Shown in pieces: positions 1 through 8,393 of a stretch of DNA of 64,000 nucleotides. The DNA is taken from NCBI GenBank assembly GCA_003094535.1, contig NATV01000113.1, positions 23,492 through 87,491 of the forward strand, read 5' to 3'. The notes under the pieces were generated by a model. That model saw nothing but the letters and a program-made list of their open reading frames with translations. It did no database searches and was not told the origin of the DNA. Each line of letters begins with the position of its first letter. Within the stretch, counting starts at the first letter, position 1. The position numbers and the translations under genes are program-made. Origin of the DNA: a gamma proteobacterium symbiont of Ctena orbiculata. GTDB lineage: Bacteria > Pseudomonadota > Gammaproteobacteria > Chromatiales > Chromatiaceae.

Positions 1-20
1 AACTGCGTCTGCAGCGGATA

Positions 21-1025
21 ATGGACACCGCCGATGAGTCTCAAGAAACGGCCGATTGTGCGCAGTCGCTAGGCATGATCGGCAGGTCTGCGAAGTTCAA
101 CCAGGCCTTGGTGCTGCTGAAAAAGATGTCCAGCAGCGATGCACCTGTGCTGCTTGAGGGTGAAACCGGCACCGGCAAGGAGATGGCGGCCCGGGCCCTG
201 CACTATCTCAGCCTCAGGAGACAGCATCCATTTATTCCGGTTAACTGCGGGGCGCTGCCGGATGAGCTGATAGAAAATGAACTGTTCGGCCACCGGCGCG
301 GCGCCTACACCGATGCCCGCGACAGCCAGCCCGGACTCGTGGAGCAGGCCGCCGGGGGGACTCTGTTTCTCGACGAGATCGGAACCCTGAGCCTGAAGGC
401 CCAGAGTTCACTGTTGCGGTTTCTGCAAAATCAGGAGTTCAGGCGCCTCGGGGATGACCGGGTCCAGCAGGCCGATATCCGTGTGGTAAGCGCCACTAAC
501 GAGTCGCTGGATGCATTGGTGGAGCGCGGTAAATTTCGCTCCGATCTCTACTATCGGCTCAATATACTGACCTTGAATCTTCCGCCGCTGCGGGAAAGGG
601 TAGGGGACATCAGCCTATTGGCGCAGGCCTTTCTGGAGCGTTTCCAATCCTGCTACGGTGGGGCAAAACGCCATTTAACAGCAGCTTCGCTGGATAGGCT
701 CAACCGCTACCATTGGCCGGGGAATGTCCGTGAGATGGAGAATCTGATTCATCGCGAATTCCTACTTACGGAGGGATCTGAACTGGCGTTCGATTTTCTG
801 GCTTCCGGCGGCTGCAGCGAGGGATGCGATCAGCAACTCGGCGATGGCGGTTTTCAACATGCCAAGGCAACGGCGATCGAGCACTTCGAGCGTCGCTATT
901 TGGAGGTGTTGATGACCCGTAGCGGCGGCAATGTCTCGTTGGCGGCACGTTTGGCCGGCAAGGAGCGACGCTCACTCGGCCGGATGTTAAAAAAATATGG
1001 AATTAATAAGCAGGCCTTTTACTGA
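21..1025 (+). CDS. Sigma-54 activator (AAA+ enhancer-binding protein), possibly 5'-truncated by the window edge
   Basis: This protein drives open-complex formation by sigma-54 RNA polymerase. Walker A GETGTGKE lies at residues 47-54, Walker B (GGTLFLDE) at 112-119, arginine-finger region FRSDLYYRLN near 172-181, and a Fis-type helix-turn-helix at about 295-330. The sigma-54 contact loop reads GAYTDA (94-99) where the family norm is GAFTGA. No sensor domain is visible, but the frame stays open to base 3, so ATG 21 may be internal and an N-terminal domain may lie outside the window. It is the only regulator beside the eCIS operon, whose upstream region carries a matching -24/-12 promoter and two inverted repeats, so it is probably the dedicated activator. 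Confidence 0.9.
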   Translation: MDTADESQETADCAQSLGMIGRSAKFNQALVLLKKMSSSDAPVLLEGETGTGKEMAARALHYLSLRRQHPFIPVNCGALPDELIENELFGHRRGAYTDARDSQPGLVEQAAGGTLFLDEIGTLSLKAQSSLLRFLQNQEFRRLGDDRVQQADIRVVSATNESLDALVERGKFRSDLYYRLNILTLNLPPLRERVGDISLLAQAFLERFQSCYGGAKRHLTAASLDRLNRYHWPGNVREMENLIHREFLLTEGSELAFDFLASGGCSEGCDQQLGDGGFQHAKATAIEHFERRYLEVLMTRSGGNVSLAARLAGKERRSLGRMLKKYGINKQAFY

Positions 1026-1271
1026 TTTCCCGCAGCCTGTAGTCCGGCTGCCGGTTTAGCCGACAGTTCCAATCTCAAACCCTGCCCGGTTGACTACACT
1101 TCACTGCTGCTTCCGCAATCGGCCGAGCCAGCCGGTAGTGATGGCGCGGCCCTCCTATCATGGTCTTGTTGCCGTTTTGCTTGGTTTTATAGCCTTCGCG
1201 TGAAGCTGGAATCCGCAGTTCAATCAATAGTTCTCTGTCAACCTTTCAAGCTGATCGGCACTGGATGTCGC

Positions 1272-1291
1272 CTGGGTCCTGAATGACCCAC
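1272..1291. promoter_or_regulatory. Inverted repeat 1, candidate activator-binding site
   Basis: TGGGT at 1273-1277 and ACCCA at 1286-1290 are separated by 8 bases. A further TGGGT at 1293-1297 forms a second, tighter dyad with that ACCCA. The centre is about 175 bases upstream of the predicted transcription start, within the usual range for upstream activating sequences of sigma-54 promoters. Confidence 0.6.
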
Positions 1292-1351
1292 TTGGGTGAA
1301 AACAGCCCCGGCAGGCATGCCCCGGTCTGAACCTGTTATCACACTGTTTCA

Positions 1352-1371
1352 CTGGGTAATTTTTCACCCAG
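1352..1371. promoter_or_regulatory. Inverted repeat 2, candidate activator-binding site
   Basis: CTGGGT and ACCCAG flank an 8-base spacer (TGGGT 1353-1357, ACCCA 1366-1370). This is the same half-site and spacing as inverted repeat 1. The centres are exactly 80 bases apart, and this copy sits about 95 bases upstream of the predicted start. Confidence 0.65.
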
Positions 1372-1429
1372 GCAAGGAGGTTGATGAAAAATATGTCTGA
1401 AAAAACATAAGGTTAATTTGTTGTTTGGA

Positions 1430-1446
1430 TTGGCATCAGAGTTGCT
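1430..1446 (+). promoter_or_regulatory. Sigma-54 (-24/-12) promoter of the eCIS operon
   Basis: The sequence TTGGCATCAGAGTTGCT has GG and GC separated by exactly 10 bases, as in the consensus YTGGCAC-N5-TTGCW, with one departure (T for C in the -24 box). It predicts transcription from about 1456-1458, 25 bases before the first gene. Confidence 0.75.
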
Positions 1447-1481
1447 GATTTAAATCACTGAGACTACGAAAGGCCGGTCCA

Positions 1482-1733
1482 ATGCCGGGAAATCCTACCT
1501 ACACGCCCGCGGAGCTGGCGCAGCAGATTCAGCAATATCTGCGTAGGAATCCGGATGCTGCGGATACCATCGAAGGAGTCACCCGCTGGTGGCTGCAGGC
1601 TCTGGCCGGGAGGATTTGTCGCCAAGATGTATTGAAGGCGTTGAAACTGCTCGAAGAACAGAAAGAGATAAGGACTTACTTGGTCCCCGGGAGTAATCGG
1701 ATATATGAAAACTGCAAACGCACCAGGCGTTGA
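1482..1733 (+). CDS. Small winged-helix-like protein heading the eCIS operon
   Basis: An 83-aa basic protein whose predicted layout is helix-helix-helix followed by a short beta hairpin: AELAQQIQQYL near 9-19, DVLKALKLLEEQ near 49-60, then IRTYLVPGSNRIYE. That resembles a winged-helix fold of the kind used to bind DNA or protein. It is the first gene after the sigma-54 promoter. No catalytic motif is present. It could be a local regulator or an assembly factor; the sequence does not decide between them. The start ATG has GAAAGG about 8 bases upstream. Confidence 0.6.
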   Translation: MPGNPTYTPAELAQQIQQYLRRNPDAADTIEGVTRWWLQALAGRICRQDVLKALKLLEEQKEIRTYLVPGSNRIYENCKRTRR

Positions 1734-1787
1734 ATTGGCATGGGATACCGGTGATTGTGCCGTTCATCGACGGCGGGGTCCGACGCG

Positions 1788-2354
1788 ATGAGCATCGCAG
1801 GTTCCAGCGCCTCTCTGGTCAACCTCCTGCAGCGCCAGTACTTCGAAACCCATGGCGACCTGGGCGGCTTTACCTTCAGCATCTTCACTACCGCGGATTT
1901 CAGCGGCGACATTACCGATTACATCACCCTATTTCTCTACCGGGTCGATGTGGATCGGACCAAACGTCACTTCGACCTGCCGCGAGATACGCCGCAGTCA
2001 CCGAAAAGGACATCTCTGGCATTGGAGTTGCGCTATTTGCTGACCGTATGGGGAACAACCGCGGAGCGGGAGCAGGAGGCCCTTGCAGATTGCATGGAAA
2101 TATTCGATCGGTACGCCCTGCTTTCGGGTGAACTGCTCGACCCGAACTACACATGGGAGGAGGGCACCGAAATCAAGATCTCCCTGGAATCGATCAGCAA
2201 TGAAGACATGCTGAGGCTGTGGGACTCGTTGGAACCCGCTTACCACCTTTCGGTTCCCTATCTGGTCCGAACCGTGCTTTTACGTCCGCTTTCCCGGGAC
2301 GAAGCACCGCTGGTGGATACTCGAACCAACCTTTGGACACCGGCGTTGCCATGA
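1788..2354 (+). CDS. DUF4255 tail terminator/cap protein (Afp16/Pvc16 N-terminal family)
   Basis: A 188-aa protein matching the DUF4255 family, whose members cap the distal end of the sheath and tube in Afp and PVC particles. Typical features are the N-terminal helix SLVNLLQRQYF, the strand pair ITLFLYRVDVD, the LALELRYLLTVWG segment near 85-97, and a C-terminal YLVRTVLLR strand. I chose ATG 1788 over an upstream in-frame GTG because the family begins at this point and the next gene overlaps by ATGA. Role in length termination is known for the family; its use here is inferred from context. Confidence 0.8.
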   Translation: MSIAGSSASLVNLLQRQYFETHGDLGGFTFSIFTTADFSGDITDYITLFLYRVDVDRTKRHFDLPRDTPQSPKRTSLALELRYLLTVWGTTAEREQEALADCMEIFDRYALLSGELLDPNYTWEEGTEIKISLESISNEDMLRLWDSLEPAYHLSVPYLVRTVLLRPLSRDEAPLVDTRTNLWTPALP

Positions 2355-3229
2355 CCGATATCATTGCCTTCGCAAATCGACATGCGCCGGACCGGATCAC
2401 AATCGCCGGTGTCCTGGCGGTACGCTGTCTTCGCTATGTCAACGAAACACCGGTTGCGCCGTTGAAGACACTGCCCAACCTGCATGTCCGCTCGACCCGA
2501 TGCGAAGAGCGACCGGTCTTCCACCAAAGCACGGGGCTTTACGGCTTTCTTCAGCTGCAGCCCGGCAGCCATCGGGTGGTCATCAACGACCCGGAACAGC
2601 GCTACCTGTCGCGGGCAATCGAGGTGGAGGTGCCCGATCGCAGCGGGGTACGGGCAATCCTCGAGAAGGGGGGTGTGCCGGCGCCGGGTTCCGCCGCTCC
2701 CCTGTTTACCGACGCCGCCATGCGACCCTCGGTGAACTATCCCTTGTTGCCAGGGGAAAGCGCCATTTGGGGGCAGGTCAGCGACAACAGTGGCAGCCCC
2801 CTCGCCTTCTGTCGATTGCAGTTGGCGACGCGTTATGACGACAGCGACACCAGCGTCGTCAGTTATTCGGACAGCAGCGGCAGTTATCTGCTGCGTCTCT
2901 CCGGTGAACGCGCCAGTTTCGTGGAGCCGGTAGACACGGATGCCGATGGCGTGACCGATACCAGCGGAGAGCTGACCACAACCTTCGACCGCGAGTTGAG
3001 GGTTCATGCACTGAAACAGAATCCACTCGGGCTGGTACACCCCATCGACGCCTTCCCGGTGGATTTCGACAGCCTCGATCCGGATGATCCTGCCGGCCCT
3101 TACCAATTGGAATCATTTAGTTTGTACAACCCGGCGACGGATGAGCAGCGCTTACCGGCCGGTAGCCTGATGCCTCAGCCCTCGATCCAGGTTGGTCGAC
3201 GGATTCGCTGGGACATCACTCTGACTTGA
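2351..3229 (+). CDS. eCIS accessory protein with carboxypeptidase-regulatory-like beta domain
   Basis: A 292-aa protein whose ATG overlaps the DUF4255 stop (ATGA). Two beta-sandwich stretches are visible. One, at about 20-100, follows the 'PVFHQSTGLYGFLQLQPGSH' pattern seen downstream of DUF4255 in Pvc16-type proteins. The other, at about 140-185, contains 'GQVSDNSGSPLAFCRLQLA' and 'SDSSGSYLLRLSG', the typical carboxypeptidase-regulatory-like (CarboxypepD_reg) pattern. In PVC-type proteins these domains can be fused to the cap; here they are separate and translationally coupled. It is probably a structural partner of the cap. No signal peptide. Confidence 0.6.
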   Translation: MTDIIAFANRHAPDRITIAGVLAVRCLRYVNETPVAPLKTLPNLHVRSTRCEERPVFHQSTGLYGFLQLQPGSHRVVINDPEQRYLSRAIEVEVPDRSGVRAILEKGGVPAPGSAAPLFTDAAMRPSVNYPLLPGESAIWGQVSDNSGSPLAFCRLQLATRYDDSDTSVVSYSDSSGSYLLRLSGERASFVEPVDTDADGVTDTSGELTTTFDRELRVHALKQNPLGLVHPIDAFPVDFDSLDPDDPAGPYQLESFSLYNPATDEQRLPAGSLMPQPSIQVGRRIRWDITLT

Positions 3230-3320
3230 ACCTGAATATGAACCGGCACAGTGACAATTTCGATCTATCGCTAATCGGCCGCGCATTCAGGTATTAGCCA
3301 TTAACCAGACGGAGAGGACC

Positions 3321-5195
3321 ATGCCCGAATATTTGTCACCTGGGGTATATGTAGAAGAAACCAGCTTCCGTGCCCGCTCCATCGAGGGTGTGGCCACCTC
3401 GACCGCGGGATTTGTCGGCCAGTGCCGCTTTGGGCCAATCGAAGGCGAGCCGCAGCTCATCACATCCTTCGATGAGTTCGAGCGCTACTACGGCACCCTG
3501 AACGATCTCAATTTCAGCGGTGTGCCTGCGGTCAACTATCTAGCGCACGCGGTGAATCTTTTTTTCGAAAACGGCGGCAAACGGGTCTACATTTCGCGTA
3601 TCTTCGAGCCCGCCGCCACTGCCACCGTGGATGATTCAACGGCCACGGGAGATGATCTTATCGTGGCGCCGAATCAGACCCGGTTCCGGGCGCGTTTTCC
3701 CGGCCATGCGGGCAATCTCAGCCTCCTGGTGGACGGCACTCGCAGCGGTAACCTGCTGACCGGTATCGCCGGTAGCCGCGTGGTTAACGGGCTGCGCCCC
3801 GGTGATATGGTGGAAACCAACAACGGGCCGGCAAAGAGCCGCCAGATCGGGGTTGCCAGCACCAATAATCCCATCACCGGTGACGCCCTGGCAGTCAACG
3901 ATGTCTACTACGCCCATTTCGATGACCAGGGCGATCTGACCCTCACCAACAACGCGAACATCGATCTGGATATCCAGGCTCCGGCACTGGAGAGCGTACA
4001 GAAAGTCACCCTCTCCGTACGCGCGGTTTCGGTTGTCGACGGTCGCGAAGATGCCTACCAGGGGCTTTCCACCCATCCGGCGTCGGACCAGTTTATCGGG
4101 CGTGTGCTGCGTCACCAGGATCCGGACAATGGCGTCGAACCGCCGGTCGATCGCACGGCACGTATCTATCTGCAGACGACGACCGTTCCGGCCATCGAAC
4201 CTGCCCGTTACAGCTATGCCAGCGAACTGCTGCTTGCGCTGCTGTCCGATCCCAATCACCGCCAGCTGATGCGCGATGGCGACGACGGTATTCAGGCACC
4301 GCCGGATGCCTTCGCCGGGGGCGGCGTCGATCACACCGCCACCGGCCTGGTGGCCATCGGTGATGTGGAGGATGTGGCCATCGTTGCCGCTCCCGGCGCA
4401 GCCGCCTTGGGCAGCGCCGACGACCGCCAATCGGTACGCAACTTTCTGATCGCCCACTGCGAGAATCTGCGCTATCGCTTCGCGATTCTGTCGGCGGATC
4501 AGAATCACGACACCGCCGGTATCCGTGAGGTTCGCGGCCAGCACGACTCCAAATATGCAGCGCTCTACTACCCCTGGCTGGTGGTGCGTAATCCGTTCAA
4601 CTCCATCGGCCAGGGGCGCGACACCCTGTTGCTGCCGCCGGATGGGGCGATGGCCGGGGTCTATGCGCGTTCGGATATCGAGCGTGGCGTGCACAAGGCG
4701 CCGGCCAACGAAGTGGTGCGCAACGTGCTGCGCTTCTCGCGCAATGTGAACAAGGGCCAGCAGGACACCCTCAATCCCGAAGGCATCAACTGCCTGCGAT
4801 TTTTCGAGGGGCGTGGCTACCGGGTCTGGGGGGCGCGCACCATCAGTTCGGACCCCGAGTGGACCTATCTCAACGTGCGGCGGCTGTTCATTTTCATGGA
4901 GCACTCCATCGACAACGGCACCCAGTGGGCGGTGTTCGAACCCAACAACGAGACCCTCTGGTTGAAGATCCGCCTGACCATCGAGTCCTTTCTCTACGAC
5001 GTCTGGCGAACCGGCGCGCTGATGGGAACCAAGCCGGAGGAGGCCTATTTCGTCCGTTGCGACCGCACCACCATGAGCCAGGGCGATCTGGACAACGGCC
5101 GCCTGGTCTGCCTGATCGGCGTCGCGCCGACCAAGCCGGCGGAATTCGTGATCTTCCGCATCGGCCAGTGGACCGCCGATGCCTCCATTCTCTGA
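3321..5195 (+). CDS. Contractile sheath protein 1 (phage tail sheath family)
   Basis: A 624-aa sheath subunit that polymerises around the inner tube and contracts to drive it into the target. The N-terminus (PEYLSPGVYVEE, residues 2-13) carries the beta strand that links neighbouring subunits. The last 150 residues hold the conserved C-terminal domain: GYRVWGARTIS, the WTYLNVRRLFIFMEHSI helix, WAVFEPN, and the handshake strand AEFVIFRIGQW at the end. The middle (about 95-330) is a variable surface domain. GGAGAGG lies 6 bases before ATG. Its closest functional match is Afp2/Afp3-type main sheath. It is paired with its own tube protein immediately downstream. Confidence 0.93.
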   Translation: MPEYLSPGVYVEETSFRARSIEGVATSTAGFVGQCRFGPIEGEPQLITSFDEFERYYGTLNDLNFSGVPAVNYLAHAVNLFFENGGKRVYISRIFEPAATATVDDSTATGDDLIVAPNQTRFRARFPGHAGNLSLLVDGTRSGNLLTGIAGSRVVNGLRPGDMVETNNGPAKSRQIGVASTNNPITGDALAVNDVYYAHFDDQGDLTLTNNANIDLDIQAPALESVQKVTLSVRAVSVVDGREDAYQGLSTHPASDQFIGRVLRHQDPDNGVEPPVDRTARIYLQTTTVPAIEPARYSYASELLLALLSDPNHRQLMRDGDDGIQAPPDAFAGGGVDHTATGLVAIGDVEDVAIVAAPGAAALGSADDRQSVRNFLIAHCENLRYRFAILSADQNHDTAGIREVRGQHDSKYAALYYPWLVVRNPFNSIGQGRDTLLLPPDGAMAGVYARSDIERGVHKAPANEVVRNVLRFSRNVNKGQQDTLNPEGINCLRFFEGRGYRVWGARTISSDPEWTYLNVRRLFIFMEHSIDNGTQWAVFEPNNETLWLKIRLTIESFLYDVWRTGALMGTKPEEAYFVRCDRTTMSQGDLDNGRLVCLIGVAPTKPAEFVIFRIGQWTADASIL

Positions 5196-5230
5196 TCGCT
5201 TGACGGCAACCTGATTGAGGAGATTCAGAT

Positions 5231-5686
5231 ATGGCCACAATACGTGAAGATCCCTACGGCCCCTTTAATTTCAAGGTGACGATCACCCCCGATTCCGGCA
5301 ACGAGGTCCTCGGCTCGTTTTCCGAGGTCTCGGGATTGAGTACGGAAATTACCTACGCCGAATACCGCGACGGCACCGATCCGACCAATCGCAACCGTAA
5401 GGTGCCGTTGGCGTACAAGGGCGGCGACGTCACCCTCAAACGCGGCCTGATCGGTAGTCTGGACCTCTGGGCCTGGACCGACCTGGTGCGCCAGGGCGAC
5501 ATGAGCGCCCGCGCCACGGTGGTGATCGAACTGCTCTCCGAAGACAACAGCGAAACCGTCGCCACCTGGAAACTGACCAACGCCCGGCCCAACAAATGGA
5601 CCGGTCCAACCCTTGCGGCCAAGGATGGCAGCGAGGTTGCGATGGAGGAGCTGGGCCTGGTCTGTGAAGACATCAGCTTTGAATAG
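5231..5686 (+). CDS. Inner tube protein 1 (T4 gp19/Hcp-like, Afp1 type)
   Basis: A 151-aa tube subunit of the T4 gp19 family. The start 'REDPYGPFNFKVTI' and the 'FSEVSGLSTEITYAEYRDGTD' segment (residues 31-51) are diagnostic for the ring-forming beta-barrel. So are the 'VTLKRGLIGSLDLWAW' segment and the terminal 'VAMEELGLVCEDI' strand. This is most likely the major tube protein, stacked in hexamers inside the sheath. GAGGAGAT lies 6-13 bases upstream of ATG. Confidence 0.92.
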   Translation: MATIREDPYGPFNFKVTITPDSGNEVLGSFSEVSGLSTEITYAEYRDGTDPTNRNRKVPLAYKGGDVTLKRGLIGSLDLWAWTDLVRQGDMSARATVVIELLSEDNSETVATWKLTNARPNKWTGPTLAAKDGSEVAMEELGLVCEDISFE

Positions 5687-5695
5687 AGGGTGGTT

Positions 5696-7921
5696 ATGGC
5701 GCTTAGCGGACTGGCAATAGGAGCCCCCTGGAGACCCGATGCTCCCCCCGGCGTGTACGAGGACAGCATCCGCCAGCGGACGCTCCGTAACGTACGCATG
5801 GACGTTGCCGCCTTTATCGGCCTGAGCGAGCGTGGGCCGGTCTCCACGCCTGTTCCCATCGACAGCTGGCACGACTACCTGAGGGTATTTGGTGAGCCGG
5901 GAGGGGGCCGTCTGCTGGCCGACAGCGTCTACCTGTTTTTCGCCAACGGCGGGCGTCGCTGTGTGGTGGTGCGGGCACTCAGCTATGCCGAGCCAACCGA
6001 GCCTGAAGGTGCCGCGACCGCACGCTGGACCTTCGAGGGAGTGACTCGGCGGGATGGCACGCCGATCGAGATCTCGGCGCGCAATCCGGGTTCCTGGGGC
6101 AATCGACTCGAGGTCGAGGCCGGGTTCCGCAGCCATCCCCTGCTGTTGCAACTGCCGGATGCCGCTGAGCTTGCCCTGATTGAGACCTCGCTCCAGGACC
6201 GTGTCGCATTGAGTCTTCCCCATCCGCAACTGCTTCCCGGCGCCCTGGTGCGTGTACTCGCGAACGAGGCCGGCGCACTGGTGGAGGACTATCTGTTCGT
6301 CAGCGAACTGCGAGAGAGGTCGGATGCGTTCATGCTGCTGGTTTTCGATCAGGTGCTGGAGAGTAGATTTCATATCCCTGATGGCGCTGGGGGCCAACTC
6401 CTCGAAGCGATGGTCGTCAACCTCGATCTGAACATCTCCCTTACCCAATCCGATGGTGATGATATCCAGGAACAGTGGCGTGAATTGGGATTGCATCCCC
6501 TGCATCCACGCTATCTCAGTCAGGTGACAGGCCGGCGCGCTGCGAGTGAGAACCTGCTGGTCGAGGAGGCATTCAATCCCCTGTTGCCGGATATCACACA
6601 GTTCGAGCCCACCCAGACCGATCAGCAGCTGGCGGCAGTGGATGTGCGCCGTACCGGGTCGGAACTGATACGTCTGCCCTGGTCGGACTGGACCACCGAA
6701 TTTCTCCCCGCGGTCGATATGCTGGCCGGGGAGACCCGCCGTCGCAGCGGTCCCACCCTGAACGAATCGGGCCTGATCGACGCCGGTTCGGATGGCGAGC
6801 AGCTGACCCTGCGCGAACACTTCTTTACCGCCCCGGGGGATGCCCTGGGATCGGGTGTCTATGCGGCCGACCGCCAGGGACCGGGACGTTATCCCCATGG
6901 TGCTCAGCCGGCACCGTTGGCCGCGCTCGCGGAGTATGATGACCGCAACGAAACCCAGCCTGTCTCCCTGCTGCAACTGCCTGATCTGGCACATCCGCTA
7001 CAATTCGACCAGTATTCTTCGGCGGTCGAATCCCCGCCTCCCGTTACAACCCGATTCGGCACTTGTGTCCCAACTCCCATCGATAGCGCCAATCAGACAT
7101 TGCGTTATCCACACCTGACTTTGTCGGATGCGGAGGACTTTGACGAGGTGCAAGGGTGGCAGCGGGAACTGGTGGCGTACTGTGAACAGCATGGGGACCG
7201 GCTTGCCCTGCTCGATCTGGCCCCGGGACTGCAGGCCGGTGAAATCATCAACTGGCGCCGCGCAATGGTATCGAAACGGGCGGCGCTCTTCACGCCCTAC
7301 CTGCGGATGCGATCGATCGCCGGTGACCAGGCCAATCCCCGTGTCGTTCCTCCCGGAGGGGCCGTTTGCGGGTTGCTGGCACGACGGGAGGCACAGCTGG
7401 GTGTGCATGCCTCGCCGGCGAATCTGATCGTCGAGGGGGTTGGCGCGCTGGACGATGATCCACAGCTGCCGGATCCCGGGTTTCTCCATGCCGAACGTAT
7501 TAACCCAATACGCCCGACCCCGGGTGGCCTGTCGCTTCTTGGGTCGCGAACCACCGCCCTCGATAGAGACTGGACCCATATATCGGTCAGGCGCTTGATC
7601 GATTATCTGCAGCGTCAACTGGCCCTGGATATCCGCTGGGCCCCGTTCGAGCCCAATAATCCCGCCTTGTGGAATCGGCTGATCGACGTCGTGGAAGCCC
7701 GCCTGCGACCACTCTACGATCGCGGTGCCTTTACGGGCGCAACGCCGCAACAGGCCTACTTCATCCGCTGTGACGCCGAGCTCAATACCACCCAGGTACT
7801 CGATCAGGGTCAGGTGATTCTGTTGCTCGGTGTCGCCCCGTCGGTACCGGCCGAATTCATCATCTTTCGCCTCATCCAGCACAACGACGGTGCAGTGAGC
7901 CTGGAGGAAGCCGGTGGCTGA
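5696..7921 (+). CDS. Contractile sheath protein 2 (long variant)
   Basis: A 741-aa second sheath paralogue. The N-terminal linker strand (APPGVYEDS) and the conserved C-terminal domain (SLLGSRTTALDRDWTHISVRR, WAPFEPNN, AEFIIFRLIQ) match sheath 1. The central region is about 120 residues longer and unlike it. In Afp and PVC the minor sheaths (Afp3/4) form special layers near the baseplate, so this is probably the baseplate-proximal sheath. I chose ATG 5696 over GTG 5690 because GAGGG at 5686-5690 is then correctly spaced. The end overlaps the next gene by 8 bases. Confidence 0.9.
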   Translation: MALSGLAIGAPWRPDAPPGVYEDSIRQRTLRNVRMDVAAFIGLSERGPVSTPVPIDSWHDYLRVFGEPGGGRLLADSVYLFFANGGRRCVVVRALSYAEPTEPEGAATARWTFEGVTRRDGTPIEISARNPGSWGNRLEVEAGFRSHPLLLQLPDAAELALIETSLQDRVALSLPHPQLLPGALVRVLANEAGALVEDYLFVSELRERSDAFMLLVFDQVLESRFHIPDGAGGQLLEAMVVNLDLNISLTQSDGDDIQEQWRELGLHPLHPRYLSQVTGRRAASENLLVEEAFNPLLPDITQFEPTQTDQQLAAVDVRRTGSELIRLPWSDWTTEFLPAVDMLAGETRRRSGPTLNESGLIDAGSDGEQLTLREHFFTAPGDALGSGVYAADRQGPGRYPHGAQPAPLAALAEYDDRNETQPVSLLQLPDLAHPLQFDQYSSAVESPPPVTTRFGTCVPTPIDSANQTLRYPHLTLSDAEDFDEVQGWQRELVAYCEQHGDRLALLDLAPGLQAGEIINWRRAMVSKRAALFTPYLRMRSIAGDQANPRVVPPGGAVCGLLARREAQLGVHASPANLIVEGVGALDDDPQLPDPGFLHAERINPIRPTPGGLSLLGSRTTALDRDWTHISVRRLIDYLQRQLALDIRWAPFEPNNPALWNRLIDVVEARLRPLYDRGAFTGATPQQAYFIRCDAELNTTQVLDQGQVILLLGVAPSVPAEFIIFRLIQHNDGAVSLEEAGG

Positions 7922-8393
7922 ATTCTTGACTTCATACAATTTCGCCGTGCACCTGACCATCTCCGGTCTGGGGGGTGACGAAGGATTGATTCGCGATCCG
8001 GAAGGCGCATTCAGTGAAGTCGCCGGCCTGGAATACCAGATCGAAATGACCGCCCTGCGCGAAGGGGGATACAACCAGGGGGTACGCAAACTGGTTACCA
8101 AGAGCTCCCAGCCCGAGCTGGTGCTGAAGCGGGGCATGACAGCCGATGCGGCATTCTGGGAGTGGGTGCAGCGCTGCACCGACGGCAGCTATCCCTTGCC
8201 CTACATCAATGGCACCCTGGAGGTCTACGGAGCGGCCAGTGATCGGAAGAAGAACAAGCCGGCCAAATGGCGATTTGCCAACGGCATCGTCACCAAGGTA
8301 ACCGCAGCGAACCTGAACGCTGCTGAAACCGGTGCCGTGGCCATCGAGGAGCTGCACATCTCCCACGAGGCGTTGTGGCGGGAGGTGTCATGA
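7914..8393 (+). CDS. Inner tube protein 2 (tube initiator, Afp5 type)
   Basis: A 159-aa second T4 gp19-family protein, with 'FSEVAGLEYQIEMTALREGG' near residues 37-56, 'PELVLKRGM' and the final 'VAIEELHISHEAL'. Position after the minor sheath and before the Afp7-like gene matches Afp5, the layer joining the tube to the hub. The start is GTG 7914, with GGAGGAAG at 7903-7910 inside the upstream gene as its ribosome binding site. Confidence 0.9.
   Translation: MAEFLTSYNFAVHLTISGLGGDEGLIRDPEGAFSEVAGLEYQIEMTALREGGYNQGVRKLVTKSSQPELVLKRGMTADAAFWEWVQRCTDGSYPLPYINGTLEVYGAASDRKKNKPAKWRFANGIVTKVTAANLNAAETGAVAIEELHISHEALWREVS

Larger units (their letters stand above)
1026..1481. other. Regulatory intergenic region of the eCIS operon
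   Basis: No convincing gene lies in these 456 bases. A weak hairpin (GCAGCC 1032-1037 with GGCTGC 1046-1051) may end the activator transcript. Further on are two TGGGT-N8-ACCCA inverted repeats and a sigma-54-type promoter, listed separately. Confidence 0.7.

Noticed and set aside
1384..1410. An 8-codon frame (MKNMSEKT) with AAGGAGG three bases upstream
   Set aside because: It lies upstream of the sigma-54 promoter and would not be in the eCIS transcript. No conservation evidence is available. The purine-rich stretch may be chance.
3636..5240. A 534-codon open frame on the minus strand opposite sheath 1
   Set aside because: It is antisense to a clear sheath gene of biased, GC-rich codon use, shows low-complexity composition and no domain, and has no ribosome binding site.
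5225..6994. A 589-codon open frame on the minus strand opposite tube 1 and sheath 2
   Set aside because: It spans two well-identified genes on the other strand and follows their codon periodicity. No recognisable protein features.
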